A DNA stretch of 64,000 bases from Moorena producens 3L (GCF_000211815.1 NZ_GL890827.1:1-64000), one strand, 5' to 3'; positions 1 through 9,518 are shown, counted from the first letter of the stretch. Notes: generated by a model from the letters alone, not told the origin. Program-made: numbers and translations.

Positions 1-17
1 GGTTAGAAGTTACCGTA

Positions 18-92
18 AGAGTAGTGCAGCCTTTATAGTTGGTAAATTATGCAGCATAGGGTAAAGGTTTTGTAGTAAGGCTGCACTACTCT
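18..92. repeat. Inverted repeat upstream of tnpB
   Basis: A perfect 16-base inverted repeat, agagtagtgcagcctt at 18-33 and its complement at 77-92, encloses a 43-base AT-rich loop. It lies just before the first tnpB gene and is probably the left end of that element or a terminator-like hairpin; the true element boundary cannot be fixed from one copy. Confidence 0.6.
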
Positions 93-120
93 AAGGTTTC
101 ATCTCCGGTCAGTATCAACG

Positions 121-1204
121 GTGGAAAAATCCTGGTTCTCGACCAGCCTGAAAGCTGCCCCGAATTGGAACTTACAGCAGATCTTCTCTCCATCATTCAC
201 GTCTTCTCTTGCAGAGTCCACGGACTCCGGAAATACGGCAAAAAAATCAAAGAAGATTCGAGTGTTCCTAAGTCCTGAGCAACGTTCCATGATAAAAAGA
301 TGGTTTGGAGTGTCTCGCTATGTCTTTAACAAGACCGTAAAAATTATTCAAAGTGGAGAAGTTAAAGCCAACTGGAAAGCCATTAAAACTGGCATCTTAA
401 ATGACCTTCCTGATTGGTGCAAGACAGTGCCTTATCAAATCAAATCTATAGCGATTAAGGATGCTTGCACCTCCGTCAGAGAAGCCAAGAAAAAGTACAA
501 AAAAACTTCACAAATCAACCGGGTAAAGTTTAGGTCTAGGAAAAATCCTACTCAGTCTTGTTACATCCCAAAATCGGCGGTTTCATCTAAAGGAGTTTAT
601 CACACAAAATTAGGGGCACTAACCTTTGCTGAAGCACTCCCTGAAAAAATTTGTGACTGCCGATTGGTTAGCAACAACGGAAATTATTATTTAGTAGTTC
701 CTTACACTACTACTCAAGAAAAGACCGAAAACCAAGGTAGAGTAGTAGCTTTAGACCCTGGCGTTAGAACTTTCTTGACGTTTTTCAGTGAAACTTATGT
801 TGGCAAAATTGGCCAAGGTGACTTCTCGCGAATCCAGCGATTATGTCATCACCTAGATAGTCTTATTTCAAAAATAAGCAAAGCCAAAGGTAAGCAAAAA
901 CGTCGAATGAGGAAAGCTGCTAGAAGGATGGTAATCAAAATCCAAAATCTAGTTAACGAGCTTCATCATAAGGCTGCCAGATTTTTCGTAAATAACTTTG
1001 ACGTAATATTACTCCCTACTTTTGAGACATCTCAAATGTCCAAGAAGTCAAAGCGAAAAATCAGGTCTAAGACAGTGCGCAATATGTTATCTTTTGCTCA
1101 CTATCGGTTCAAGGAATTCTTAAAACACAAGGCGATTGAGAATGGAAAAATAGTAGTGGATGTATGTGAAGCATATACCAGTAAGACTGTTAGTTGGACT
1201 GGTG
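121..1204 (+). pseudogene. tnpB: TnpB transposon nuclease, 5' exon (split by group II intron)
   Basis: This is the N-terminal five sixths of an IS605/IS1341-type TnpB, the RNA-guided RuvC-like nuclease of transposons. Visible are the N-terminal KKSKKIRVFLSPEQ start of the family core, a RuvC-I motif (VVALDPGVRTF), and the region ending AYTSKTVSWTG that precedes the zinc ribbon. The open frame begins with GTG at 121, so about 40 residues precede the usual core. Coding continuity stops at base 1204, where a group II intron begins with GTGCG; apparent codons after that are intron. Joined to 3357-3553 the frame continues as SWTGELVNVGGSKII, as expected for TnpB. The second exon carries an in-frame stop, so I call it a pseudogene. 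Confidence 0.85.
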
Positions 1205-1767
1205 GTGCGGCTCGTTCTTACTAGGAGCCTCTAGAAACTAGAGGGGTATGAGTAAGGGGAATCGTGAGGGTAACACCCTCAAAAGATTTCTAACTATCTA
1301 TTGGATGGCGGTGAAAACCCGCCCCTTGAAGAGATAAGTGACTCCCTATCTGGCCACACCGAGCAGGGCGACATCCCTACAGAGTGAAGCTGGCACCAGG
1401 GCGCAATCAGTTGAAAAGAAGCAGGTAACAACACTGGCGCTAAAGGGGAGGTGACATGGTTAAACAAGTCCTAGAAAAATGTCCTACCAGCCTACCATAA
1501 CCTGAAAAACCAATATGGAATGTATCCTCTACTCTCACAGCGTCTTCTCCAGAATAGCTGTAATCTCCGAGAGGAGGATGGGCAAATTGGACTGACCTAA
1601 ATCACCACAACAATCTAATAGATGGAACGAGTAAAAACGGCAGCAACACGAGGTCTAAGGAACGGTCGAAACCCTAGTAAGTTATGTCAAACTTAATCCC
1701 TCCTGCCGGGTAGGATGTGACCGAAAACTGGTCACGGGTATCAAGTATATAGACTTTGGAGAAGAGC

Positions 1768-3279
1768 ATGGGTAGACACAGCAAAAAAGCTAGTGACCTT
1801 TGGAAAGGGCAACAGTGGAAGAAACTTCGCCAAAACCTTTTTCGCCTACAAAGACGTTTATATAAAGCAGTTCAAGCTGGAAACCTGAGAAAAGCCAGGT
1901 CTCTACAGAAACTGATAATGAAATCCCGCTCAGCACAACTACTGGCCATCCGTCAAGTAACACAGCTCAACAAGGGTAAGAAAACCCCCGGCATTGATGG
2001 TAAGTCATCCCTCACATACCGGCAGAGATTAGAGCTACTTGAGCTATTGAACCAATATGGCTCCGACTGGAAACATACTGGACTACGGGAAGTCCCGATA
2101 GCCAAGAAGAACGGGAAAACGCGAATGCTGAAAATCCCGACAATCGCTGATAGAGCATGGCAATGTCTAGTGAAATACGCCCTAGAACCTGCACACGAAG
2201 CTACCTTTCACGCCCGGAGTTACGGGTTTAGGACTGGACGAAGTGCGCACGATGCCCAAAAACACGTGTTCAATAACCTGAACTCAAGTTGCAACGGCAT
2301 CACAAAAAGGGTCATAGAACTAGACATCAAAAAGTGTTTTGACCGCATATCACACAGCTCCATAATGGATAGACTGTTAGCACCGGCATCCATAAAACAG
2401 GGGATTTTTAGATGTTTAAAAGCGGGCGTCAGTCCGGAATTCACGGAGCAAGGAACACCCCAAGGAGGTGTGGTCAGCCCACTCTTAGCCAACGTGGCAC
2501 TAAATGGAATTGAAAGCCTACACCAATCAATCCGCTACGCGGATGACATGGTAATATTCCTGAAACCTAACGAAGACGCTCAAAAGGTGTTAAAAAAGGT
2601 CAAGGAATTCTTAACTGAACGCGGAATGGAAATCAGCGAAGAAAAGACCAAAATAACTCACTCGACAGACGGTTTTGACTTCCTGGGCTGGAACTTCCGA
2701 GTCCAGAAAAATGGAAAGTTCCGAAGTATTCCCTCAGCGGAAAACCTAAGAACCATCAAAAAGAAGATTAAAGCCGTGGCCAACAGCTCGAACTATGGTG
2801 CAAAAATAAAGGCTGAAAAATTAGCTCCCATAATAAGGGGCTGGAGAAATTACCACCGGAATTGCAAGATGGACGGCTCCCGAAACTCTCTGTGGTTCAC
2901 TGCAAAGAGAACAGAAGAGAAATTCAGAAAAGAGAAGAAAATCAATCGATACGAATCCGAAAGATTAGTAAAGAAAGCATTCCCGGCGGTGAAATATAAG
3001 GAAAACAAGCATATTAAAGTCAGGGGCACCAAGTCCCCCTATGACGGAGACTTGGTGTACTGGAGCCAAAGGAACTCTGGACTCTACGATAATGCTACTT
3101 CCAAAGCCTTGAAGAAGCAAAACCATTGCTGTGGACATTGTGGTCACAAGTTAATAGGCAACGAATCTGTACACCTTCATCACCTAGATGGAAACCACGA
3201 CAATTGGAAACCAAAGAATTTAATGGCGGTTCACCAGAGCTGCCACCAATACATACACAGCAGCCAAAAAGATACTTAG
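1768..3279 (+). CDS. ltrA: Group II intron-encoded reverse transcriptase/maturase with HNH endonuclease
   Basis: The protein promotes splicing and retrohoming of the surrounding intron. From N to C terminus it shows the RT0-RT2 region (TPGIDG, REVPIAKKNGKTRMLKIP), motif A (ELDIKKCFDRI), motif B (GTPQGGVVSPLLANVAL), the catalytic IRYADDMVIF, motif D, a maturase X domain (IIRGWRNYHRN), and a C-terminal HNH nuclease with CCGHCG and LHHLDGNHDN. The frame is open from TTG 1756, but ATG 1768 follows a purine-rich GGAGAAGAG stretch and gives the usual MGRHSKK-like start. Every catalytic residue I can locate is present, so the enzyme is probably active. The tnpB host is expendable, a common safe site for such introns. 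Confidence 0.92.
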   Translation: MGRHSKKASDLWKGQQWKKLRQNLFRLQRRLYKAVQAGNLRKARSLQKLIMKSRSAQLLAIRQVTQLNKGKKTPGIDGKSSLTYRQRLELLELLNQYGSDWKHTGLREVPIAKKNGKTRMLKIPTIADRAWQCLVKYALEPAHEATFHARSYGFRTGRSAHDAQKHVFNNLNSSCNGITKRVIELDIKKCFDRISHSSIMDRLLAPASIKQGIFRCLKAGVSPEFTEQGTPQGGVVSPLLANVALNGIESLHQSIRYADDMVIFLKPNEDAQKVLKKVKEFLTERGMEISEEKTKITHSTDGFDFLGWNFRVQKNGKFRSIPSAENLRTIKKKIKAVANSSNYGAKIKAEKLAPIIRGWRNYHRNCKMDGSRNSLWFTAKRTEEKFRKEKKINRYESERLVKKAFPAVKYKENKHIKVRGTKSPYDGDLVYWSQRNSGLYDNATSKALKKQNHCCGHCGHKLIGNESVHLHHLDGNHDNWKPKNLMAVHQSCHQYIHSSQKDT

Positions 3280-3356
3280 GAGCCGTATGCAACGAAAGTC
3301 GCACGTACGGATTTGTAGGAGAGATGCTCCCCTTAATAGGGGACATCGACTCTAAC
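3280..3356 (+). ncRNA. Group II intron domains V and VI
   Basis: The 34-base domain V starts GAGCCGUAUGC right after the maturase stop and folds with GCACGUACGG around a GAAA loop. Domain VI follows as a stem around ctcccc/gggga and the intron ends at CTAAC. These are the catalytic triad and branch-point regions of the ribozyme. Confidence 0.88.
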
Positions 3357-3553
3357 AATTGGTCAACGTTGGTGGAAGCAAGATTATTAGATCGAAGATT
3401 GATGGCCGGATAATGGATTGACCTTTGGTCACGCTTTCGGCAAAGCCGACGCTGCGCGAACGCGAACGGGACATCAATGGCGCACGAGGAATATTTCTTC
3501 GTGCCTTGGTAGATACACCCTGGCTGAAAAATCAGCTTGCATTGGCGGGCTAG
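3357..3553 (+). pseudogene. tnpB: TnpB 3' exon with 48-bp repeat insertion and in-frame stop
   Basis: The frame continues from the 5' exon as ELVNVGGSKIIRSKIDGRIMD, then meets TGA at 3419-3421. The TGA is the first codon of a 48-base insertion (3419-3466) resembling the dispersed palindromic repeat near 50030 (shared core ggtcacgctgcgcgaacgc). After it the frame resumes as RDINGARGIFLRAL, the RuvC-III region with the catalytic Asp, and stops at 3551-3553. The insertion length is a multiple of three, so only the TGA breaks the gene. Joined exons would give about 426 residues, normal TnpB size. Confidence 0.8.
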
Positions 3554-3737
3554 AGTCTGCTTGGTAGACTTTAGTAGCTAAAAAGTATCGGAAGCGTTCC
3601 CGTATCAGTGGTCAAAACCATCACCAGAATCCTGACTAAAGGGGATAACGTTTAGGGGAGAATTGCTGCGCTATATTCGTGGTTGCTAAGGGTCTGTTGG
3701 GAGAGCGGTTTTTAGGTCTTTTGGATATCGTTCAGGA

Positions 3738-3953
3738 TTAGCCATGATCTTGAGCTTTGGCAGCCTGTAGCACTTTTAACATCGTATCCGCTGCCTCAAC
3801 CGCATCATAAGGCGACCACACTGGGTAAGACTGGTCAGGTTTAATTAAATCAGTTTCTTGTTGGGCTAGTTCCGAAATCAGAATCTGTATGATATAGAAC
3901 TTGTCTGAGCGACTCAGTTCTCTCAACGTCGAGATTAGTTCTGATGAAACCAT
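3738..3953 (-). CDS. Small hypothetical protein (71 aa)
   Basis: A 71-residue soluble, acidic-to-neutral protein starting MVSSELISTLRELSRSDKFYIIQ. I do not recognise a named domain. Its size, the N-terminal amphipathic helix and the C-terminal AVEAADTMLKVLQAAK resemble small antitoxin-like proteins found with PIN or RelE toxins in cyanobacteria, but no toxin partner is adjacent. It lies downstream of the tnpB/intron and upstream of a DUF433 gene on the same strand. Function unknown. Confidence 0.6.
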   Translation of the reverse strand: MVSSELISTLRELSRSDKFYIIQILISELAQQETDLIKPDQSYPVWSPYDAVEAADTMLKVLQAAKAQDHG

Positions 3954-4106
3954 ATAAACACTCCGCTCAAGTCGAGCGTACCTTTCTATTCTAATAGTCC
4001 TCGTCCGCTGCCATGAAGTTTTTTTTCCTGGACTTCAGTATCTATTAAGGCTTAAATTTATTTAACTTTATAAGTCCAGATTTCTAAACAAGTCTTCAGG
4101 TTAGTA

Positions 4107-4265
4107 TTAGGGTGGGGATAATATCGCTCTCCACGCTTTATTAATTGCCATTGACCCAAGTAGAAGGATTGATTTACCTGTTTCTACTGCAACTACTACT
4201 GTATTTATTGTTATTGATAAAATTGCCTGCTTATAATATTCGTTTTTAACTTCATCATTTTCCAT
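4107..4265 (-). CDS. Possible small ORF (52 aa) downstream of DUF433 gene
   Basis: ATG at 4265 opens a 52-residue frame beginning MENDEVKNEYYKQAI with a hydrophobic middle and ending WRAILSPP. It sits 47 bases beyond the stop of the DUF433 gene on the same strand, where a DUF5615 toxin would usually be, but it does not resemble one. Support is only the reading frame and its plausible composition. Confidence 0.3.
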   Translation of the reverse strand: MENDEVKNEYYKQAILSITINTVVVAVETGKSILLLGSMAINKAWRAILSPP

Positions 4266-4312
4266 GACCTCATCAACCCGCTCCTTTCTATAGACATTTT
4301 ATGCACGAAGTT

Positions 4313-4537
4313 TCACAAAGATACCACGAATAACTTTTTCTCACCCTCTGCTGCAAAAGCAAGACAGGCTTTGATGTCTTCGGACGTTAGTTCAGAAAAA
4401 TCTTCTAGAATTTCTGCTTCTGTCATTCCCCCGGCCAGATATTCTAAAATGTCGTAGACGGTAATGCGCATGCCTCTGATGCAGGGTTTACCACTGCGTT
4501 TTCCAGGCTCGATGGTGATGATGTGGCGATAGTCCAT
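4313..4537 (-). CDS. DUF433 family antitoxin-like protein
   Basis: The sequence reads ITIEPGKRSGKPCIRGMRITVYDILEYLAGGMTEAEIL in pieces typical of DUF433 (PF04255): the GKPCIRG.RI segment, then a winged-helix-like VYDILEYLA and a conserved EDFSELTSEDI. DUF433 proteins usually act as antitoxins paired with a DUF5615 PIN-like toxin encoded just downstream. No such toxin follows, so this looks like an orphan antitoxin. Length of 74 residues is normal for the family. Confidence 0.8.
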   Translation of the reverse strand: MDYRHIITIEPGKRSGKPCIRGMRITVYDILEYLAGGMTEAEILEDFSELTSEDIKACLAFAAEGEKKLFVVSL

Positions 4538-4667
4538 AGTTTGTTAGTCTTGTGTTATTTAACTCAATGTTAAAAGAAGTCCCACAGCTCCGGTGTTGAT
4601 AGCTGATAGCACCTCAAGTAGCATCTCAAGTAGCGCATATGCTTACACCTTTTTTTACAACAAAAAG

Positions 4668-6032
4668 CTATGAAGCAGCAATTCTAAACCCAGCATGTTG
4701 GTAGAAGTAGGGACGGAACCAGTTACGATAGAATGTGGATGCTTCTGTTCCAGTAGTCACCCAAGCACCACCAAGCATCATGTTATGTTGGGTATCAAAA
4801 AACGGAGCAGAATAATCTTCATAGAGCCGATGGGGCTTGAATCCTGGTAGCGGCTTGAAGTCATCACTCAGCCACTCCCATACATTCCCCCGCAGGTCAT
4901 AGAGTCCAGTAGGACTTTTAGCAGTTTCTAACATACCCACTGGGCTAGGTGAGCCAAACTTGAGATTTAGATTGTAATCCTCTATCCCAAAGGGGTCTTG
5001 CTGGAAATTTGTGCTACTTTCATCAAGCTCAGCAGTGGCAATATTCCACTCTGCTTCACTCATCAAACGAATCCCTTTACCCTTCCAACGACAGTAAGCC
5101 ATGGCTTCATGATGATTCACTTCAACGGGCCAATCGAGAGGTAGGTCAATCTCGTCAAACAGCGCTCGATAATTGTAGCCACAGTTGTCGCCACCATTGC
5201 TAGGTATCCAGAATTTAGGGTGCTTAATATTATAGGTTGTCTTCCAAATCCAGGATTCTTTATCCCAGTAATCTGGATTATCGTAGCCATTATCATTGAC
5301 AAACTCCAGAAATTCTCCGTTGGTAATCAGATACTGACTGGCTAAAAACGGTTTAACCTCTACCGAACGATTGCCATATTCACTATCCCAGCCATAGATA
5401 GGATAATCCTCTGGTTTACCAAGTGCTACCGAACCCCCAGAAACTTTGAGCATTTCATTCTTGGAAACCTTGCCATTAGAAACAGCATAATTCCAGCTGT
5501 CAGGACGTTCAAGCCGCTCTACAGGCAGTTGTCGGATCAGCATCGAAGAGGTTTCAAAGTGGATGCGACTGTGTTCAATTCCCATCATCAGCGCCCAAAG
5601 AGGATGATTTTGATGAATTGGCAGATTCAGAGGAGTCTTTTCGATAGTTTCTATAACCACCCCATACACTTGATCTCGATACCGCCAAACCTCTTCCACT
5701 TTCGGCCAGTGGATATCTTTGGTTGCTTGATCGAGTTCTTCAGGAGTTTCCGGGTCTACACCAATCTCAAACAGGATTTCATAGTTAGGATTAATGGGTT
5801 TATCCAATAACCCAACCCCAAGGAATTTATTGATGTAGAAGACAGCAGAGTGACCCAAATAGAAAATCAGACGGTTTCTTAAGGGGTCGGGACTGATATA
5901 GAATGTTTCTTCCCCAACCAGACTTTTCATCAGAACATCTTCGAGTTCCCATGAATTCTTAAAGTAATTGATAATAGTTTCGCTATTGCAGGTGTCAAGG
6001 CGAGGGAATTGAGTAGATTCGAGAGTATCCAT
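4668..6032 (-). CDS. egtB: OvoA/EgtB-type non-heme iron sulfoxide synthase
   Basis: The enzyme joins cysteine (or a cysteine derivative) oxidatively to the imidazole of histidine or trimethylhistidine, the central step of ergothioneine or ovothiol synthesis. The N-terminal DinB-like part carries the iron ligands: His61 (LGHSAVF) and HX3HXE at His154, His158, Glu160 (EHSRIHFE). The C-terminal half is an FGE-sulfatase/SUMF1 fold with GLYDLRGNVWEW and RNWFRPYFYQHAGFR. The sequence is closer to the OvoA N-terminal domain than to mycobacterial EgtB, but it lacks OvoA's C-terminal methyltransferase. A separate EgtD gene lies upstream on the same strand, so ergothioneine is the more likely product. 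Length 454 residues. Confidence 0.85.
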   Translation of the reverse strand: MDTLESTQFPRLDTCNSETIINYFKNSWELEDVLMKSLVGEETFYISPDPLRNRLIFYLGHSAVFYINKFLGVGLLDKPINPNYEILFEIGVDPETPEELDQATKDIHWPKVEEVWRYRDQVYGVVIETIEKTPLNLPIHQNHPLWALMMGIEHSRIHFETSSMLIRQLPVERLERPDSWNYAVSNGKVSKNEMLKVSGGSVALGKPEDYPIYGWDSEYGNRSVEVKPFLASQYLITNGEFLEFVNDNGYDNPDYWDKESWIWKTTYNIKHPKFWIPSNGGDNCGYNYRALFDEIDLPLDWPVEVNHHEAMAYCRWKGKGIRLMSEAEWNIATAELDESSTNFQQDPFGIEDYNLNLKFGSPSPVGMLETAKSPTGLYDLRGNVWEWLSDDFKPLPGFKPHRLYEDYSAPFFDTQHNMMLGGAWVTTGTEASTFYRNWFRPYFYQHAGFRIAAS

Positions 6033-6077
6033 CCTTTGAGTTCCAAATACTATTCTTCAACTTAGGGGTGTCTATAT

Positions 6078-6177
<100 letters not shown>

Positions 6178-6228
6178 GGCTTATTTTATTCAAAAACTGT
6201 TCGGTGTAGCTTGGCCACAGGCCTTTGC

Positions 6229-6329
6229 CTGAAAGCTGATAGCTGATAGCTGATAGCTGAAAGCTGAAAGCTGAAAGCTGAAAGCTGATAGCTGAAAGCT
6301 GATAGCTGAAAGCTGATAGCTGATAGCTT
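6229..6329. repeat. Heptanucleotide tandem repeat (agctgat/agctgaa)
   Basis: About fourteen copies of a second 7-base unit, agctgat or agctgaa, end a few bases from the egtD stop codon. Reading frames through it are repeat artefacts. Confidence 0.9.
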
Positions 6330-6338
6330 ACACGTCGA

Positions 6339-7370
6339 TTACACAGTCTGTATCTGACACAGGAGTAAACCAAACCATTGCTTAATATCAGTCCAAGCCT
6401 GAACTGTTTTTAGTCCCCGATCGTTTAGATAGTGCTCCATCTGCTCCACATTGAATTTGCGAGAAATTTCTGTAAGCATGCTTTCTCCTGCTTGGAACTC
6501 AACCGTTAAATCCAGGCTGGCTAAGCGCACAACATGGGTCTGCTGGCAATGTAAATACATCTCAATCTGAGTTTCCGATTGATTATAAATCGCCTGATGG
6601 GTAAAGCGATCGAGGTCAAAATTTCCTTGGAAACGCCAGTTCAGATGTGCCAGCATATTCAGGTTAAATGCCGCAGTCACCCCCTGAGTATCATTATAGG
6701 CAGCTTCCAGAATCTGCTTGGGTTTTTCTAAGTCAATGCCCAGCAAAAAGTAATCTCCTGGTGCTAGTAAAGCTGTCATTTTCTCAAAAAAGCGATCGCA
6801 CTGTTCAGGAGGAAAATTCCCCAAGCTACTACCCAAAAAGAAAACCATCCGACTAGGTAATGGTGTTGGAGTTAATTGGCTCAGGGCGTGTTCATAGGTT
6901 CCGACCTGACCCTGAACCTTTAACTTGGGATAATCCAGCAACAGCTGCTTGGCACTCTCTTCAAGAATCTCCCCACTGACATCAATAGGAACATAGCGCA
7001 AAGGATATCCCTGGTTTTCATAGGCATCCAACAACAAGCGAGTCTTGGTAGAGCTGCCACTACCCAGCTCCACCAATTCGCAAGCTCCCGTCAATTGGGC
7101 TACTTCTACAGCATACTGTTGTAAAATTTCTGCCTCTGTGCGGGTGGGATAATATTCCGGTAACTCGCAGATTTCCTCAAATAATTGGGAGCCTTTTTGA
7201 TCGTAAAAGTAACGAGGTGGCAAACATTTCGGCGTTTGGGTTAATCCTCGAATGATATCTTTGCCATCATCTGTTGCAGTAGGAAGGTTGGCACTCCCGA
7301 GATAGTTAATTCCTAGGCGATCCTCACTGAATCTCAGATTCTTTGTGGTCTCTTGAAAAGTTGTTGACAT
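6339..7370 (-). CDS. egtD: L-histidine N(alpha)-methyltransferase EgtD
   Basis: EgtD trimethylates histidine to hercynine with three S-adenosylmethionine, the first step of ergothioneine synthesis. Family marks are PPRYFYDQKGSQLFEEICELPEYYPTRTE in pieces near residues 52-80, the SAM-binding VELGSGSSTKT, YVPIDVSGEIL, and FFLGSSLGNFPPEQC. Length of 343 residues fits the DUF2260/EgtD family. It lies upstream of the sulfoxide synthase on the same strand, separated only by tandem repeats, so the two probably form one pathway unit. Confidence 0.93.
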   Translation of the reverse strand: MSTTFQETTKNLRFSEDRLGINYLGSANLPTATDDGKDIIRGLTQTPKCLPPRYFYDQKGSQLFEEICELPEYYPTRTEAEILQQYAVEVAQLTGACELVELGSGSSTKTRLLLDAYENQGYPLRYVPIDVSGEILEESAKQLLLDYPKLKVQGQVGTYEHALSQLTPTPLPSRMVFFLGSSLGNFPPEQCDRFFEKMTALLAPGDYFLLGIDLEKPKQILEAAYNDTQGVTAAFNLNMLAHLNWRFQGNFDLDRFTHQAIYNQSETQIEMYLHCQQTHVVRLASLDLTVEFQAGESMLTEISRKFNVEQMEHYLNDRGLKTVQAWTDIKQWFGLLLCQIQTV

Positions 7371-7803
7371 AATACTCTTTTAATTTTAGTTTTCCAAAAA
7401 CAGTTTTCTAAAAACAGTACATTTATACTGCTTAACCCATGTTCGGATTAGCACCGGTTAAGAGTACCATAATTTTTACCAGTTTTAAATAGCTCTTACT
7501 TTGGGTTCGCTGTCCAAAGTAAGAGCTATACTTTGTCGATTTTGCCTGAGGGCAGGGCAAACCCATCTAAATTAGTTTGACAAATAAGCAAGAGTATGAT
7601 CAATGAAAGCTAAGTTAACTTGATGGCCAAATTTTATGGCCAAATATGATATAATGAAATCATCACTAATTTTTTTTTTTGAATACAGGCTCTTTCCACT
7701 GCTAAATGCTTCCTTTCCCAAAGATTTTAATTAACATAACAAGTACGTAATATCCAAATTTATTTAATACTACAAATTTTTTATAGGCCATAAATCAACA
7801 TTA
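7371..7803. other. Intergenic region with perfect hairpin
   Basis: This AT-rich region between divergent genes holds a perfect 15-base inverted repeat, tagctcttactttgg at 7490-7504 and its complement at 7514-7528. The rest includes a run of t at about 7671-7680 and shows no gene. The hairpin may be a small dispersed palindrome or a regulatory structure. Confidence 0.6.
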
Positions 7804-8559
7804 ATGATTATGAAAAACACTGATATTCAAATAAAAAATATCTCAGATTTAAAAAGATTAGGTTATTTAATAATTGATAATTTTTTGACAATTAGGGAAT
7901 GTGAAACCCTTTTAAAAACAATCGCTAATTATCGACAAAAAAAATATGAAGTAACTGAAGTTTATCGACCTTTTAAAGAAAGAGATCTTCGATATTTTGT
8001 AATTAATGGGCAACAAATTGAGAAATACTTACCTGAAGTATGGCAGTTATACGAGAATGTCAATCTATTAGTGAACAAAGTCAGTAGTCAGGTTCTATTT
8101 CCTCTTAGTAACAAATTACCAGCAGTTAACATTAACATCATTAAACCAGGTGGAGAGTATCGATGGCACTATGACAGAAATGCTGTTACCGCCTTACTAT
8201 ATTTAAATTCAGTAGAAGGTGGGGAACTAGAAATGTATCCTAACTATAGGCTTAGGTTTGGCAGGAAAAACCAACAATTCACCTTTATACAAAAGTGCTT
8301 GGATGCTGTAGTAAAGCTTAAGTTAATTCGATATTTTTTTGGTAAAAAAGTATTTATCAAACCTCGTCAAGGGATGATAGTGATTATGCAAGGAGACAAA
8401 TGTCTTCATAGCGTGAAAGCGTTAGAAGGTGAACAAGAAAGAATTAATGTAGTGATGAGTTACGACTTTCCAGGAGTGGAGTTTATTGTAGAGAAGGGGC
8501 TAGATTCTTACTTGTATACGAATCAAAAGGGAATTTCTTCAGATCCAAATTATGTATAG
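7804..8559 (+). CDS. 2-oxoglutarate/Fe(II)-dependent dioxygenase family protein
   Basis: Probable 2OG-Fe(II) oxygenase (prolyl 4-hydroxylase-like jelly roll). The iron ligands are visible as HxD in YRWHYDRNAVTALLYLN and the distal His in GDKCLHSVKAL, with the 2OG-binding Arg in ERINVVMSYD. The N-terminal LGYLIIDNFLTIRECETLL matches the start of this fold. ATG at 7804 or 7810 could start it. Substrate unknown; no biosynthetic partner adjoins it. The gene is more AT-rich than its neighbours. Confidence 0.75.
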   Translation: MIMKNTDIQIKNISDLKRLGYLIIDNFLTIRECETLLKTIANYRQKKYEVTEVYRPFKERDLRYFVINGQQIEKYLPEVWQLYENVNLLVNKVSSQVLFPLSNKLPAVNINIIKPGGEYRWHYDRNAVTALLYLNSVEGGELEMYPNYRLRFGRKNQQFTFIQKCLDAVVKLKLIRYFFGKKVFIKPRQGMIVIMQGDKCLHSVKALEGEQERINVVMSYDFPGVEFIVEKGLDSYLYTNQKGISSDPNYV

Positions 8560-8716
8560 GGTTCCTAGAATCACCTGTAGTGGTACACAAGTATTGATTT
8601 TAGTTTCCTTTACTTTGACCAAACCCTAGCCAAACCACAGCAATAATAGGCGATTTCTTACAAACTGACAAAAAAGTGTTAAATATAACAAAAAATGAAA
8701 CTACTGTATTTTTTGG

Positions 8717-8944
8717 TTGTCCACCATCTTACTTAACAAAAGATTTTTTACAACACTGCAAAATAAACTAAAAGAATGTATTCAAAGTAGATTACTTGTT
8801 TTAAGTTCGATATTAAAGAATTACGGAGACAATGTTTTTTTATTTAAAAATAATGATTATACAAGCCCAGGTGCATATCTTTTGACAAGAGTGGTATTTG
8901 CACCTAATGTGTACAATGAATTTTTGGACAATACTGCGGAATGA
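8717..8944 (+). CDS. Doubtful small ORF (75 aa)
   Basis: An AT-rich frame starting with TTG, MSTILLNKRFFTTLQNKL, without recognisable domain or clear ribosome site. It follows the 2OG oxygenase by 157 bases. It could be a decayed gene fragment or chance ORF. Confidence 0.2.
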   Translation: MSTILLNKRFFTTLQNKLKECIQSRLLVLSSILKNYGDNVFLFKNNDYTSPGAYLLTRVVFAPNVYNEFLDNTAE

Positions 8945-9017
8945 AGACTTTCACCAAAATACTACTCACTCTTATTCCACACCATGAAGTTGTATATAGT
9001 CTAATATAACTGAGGAC

Positions 9018-9518
9018 ATGAAACCAAGACCAACTCCTATCCCTCCCAGTCCAGGTCAAGAATCTGTTTGGGATTATCCTCGCCCTGCCATTTGGGAAGA
9101 TACAACTAAGCATATCCGAATCATTTTCAATGATATCGTTCTAGCTGAGACCAGACGAGCTAAACGAGTGCTGGAAACAAGCCATCCCCCCATATACTAC
9201 ATTCCCGCTGAAGACATTAAGTTGGAATATCTAATTGAAACACCACGTCAAACCTGGTGCGAGTGGAAAGGTAAGTGTTTATATTACAATGTTGTTGTGG
9301 GTGACAAACAAGTAGCTAATGCAGCTTGGCGTTATTTTCAGCCAACCCCTCATTTTACTGAAATTAGAGACTACTACGGTTTTTATCCTCGTCCAATGGA
9401 TGCTTGCTATGTGGATGATGAGTTAGTTATACCCCAAGCTGGCAATCTTTATGGTGGCTGGATCACCAGTGATATTGTTGGACCTTTCAAGGGAGAACCA
9501 GGAACAATGGGTTGGTAG
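9018..9518 (+). CDS. DUF427 domain protein
   Basis: A 166-residue protein matching DUF427 (PF04248). Marks are ETRRAKRVLETSHPPIYYIPAEDI, the WCEWKGKCLYYNVVVGD segment, and AAWRYFQPTPHFTEIRDYYGFYP ending with the family's DACYVDDELV. The fold is a small beta-barrel; the biochemical role is not established. The gene is monocistronic here. Full family length. Confidence 0.85.
   Translation: MKPRPTPIPPSPGQESVWDYPRPAIWEDTTKHIRIIFNDIVLAETRRAKRVLETSHPPIYYIPAEDIKLEYLIETPRQTWCEWKGKCLYYNVVVGDKQVANAAWRYFQPTPHFTEIRDYYGFYPRPMDACYVDDELVIPQAGNLYGGWITSDIVGPFKGEPGTMGW

Larger units (their letters stand above)
1205..3356 (+). mobile_element. Complete group II intron inserted in tnpB
   Basis: The element begins GTGCGGCTCG, matching the GUGYG 5' consensus of group II introns, and ends CTAAC. 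It contains an intron-encoded reverse transcriptase/maturase ORF, a recognisable domain V hairpin immediately after that ORF, and a domain VI stem. The boundaries are fixed by the host: removing 1205-3356 restores the tnpB reading frame through SWTG|ELVNVGG. About 550 bases of structured RNA (domains I-IV) precede the ORF. All parts appear intact, so splicing is plausible. The class looks chloroplast-like (CL) from the HNH-bearing maturase, which is an inference. Confidence 0.9.
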
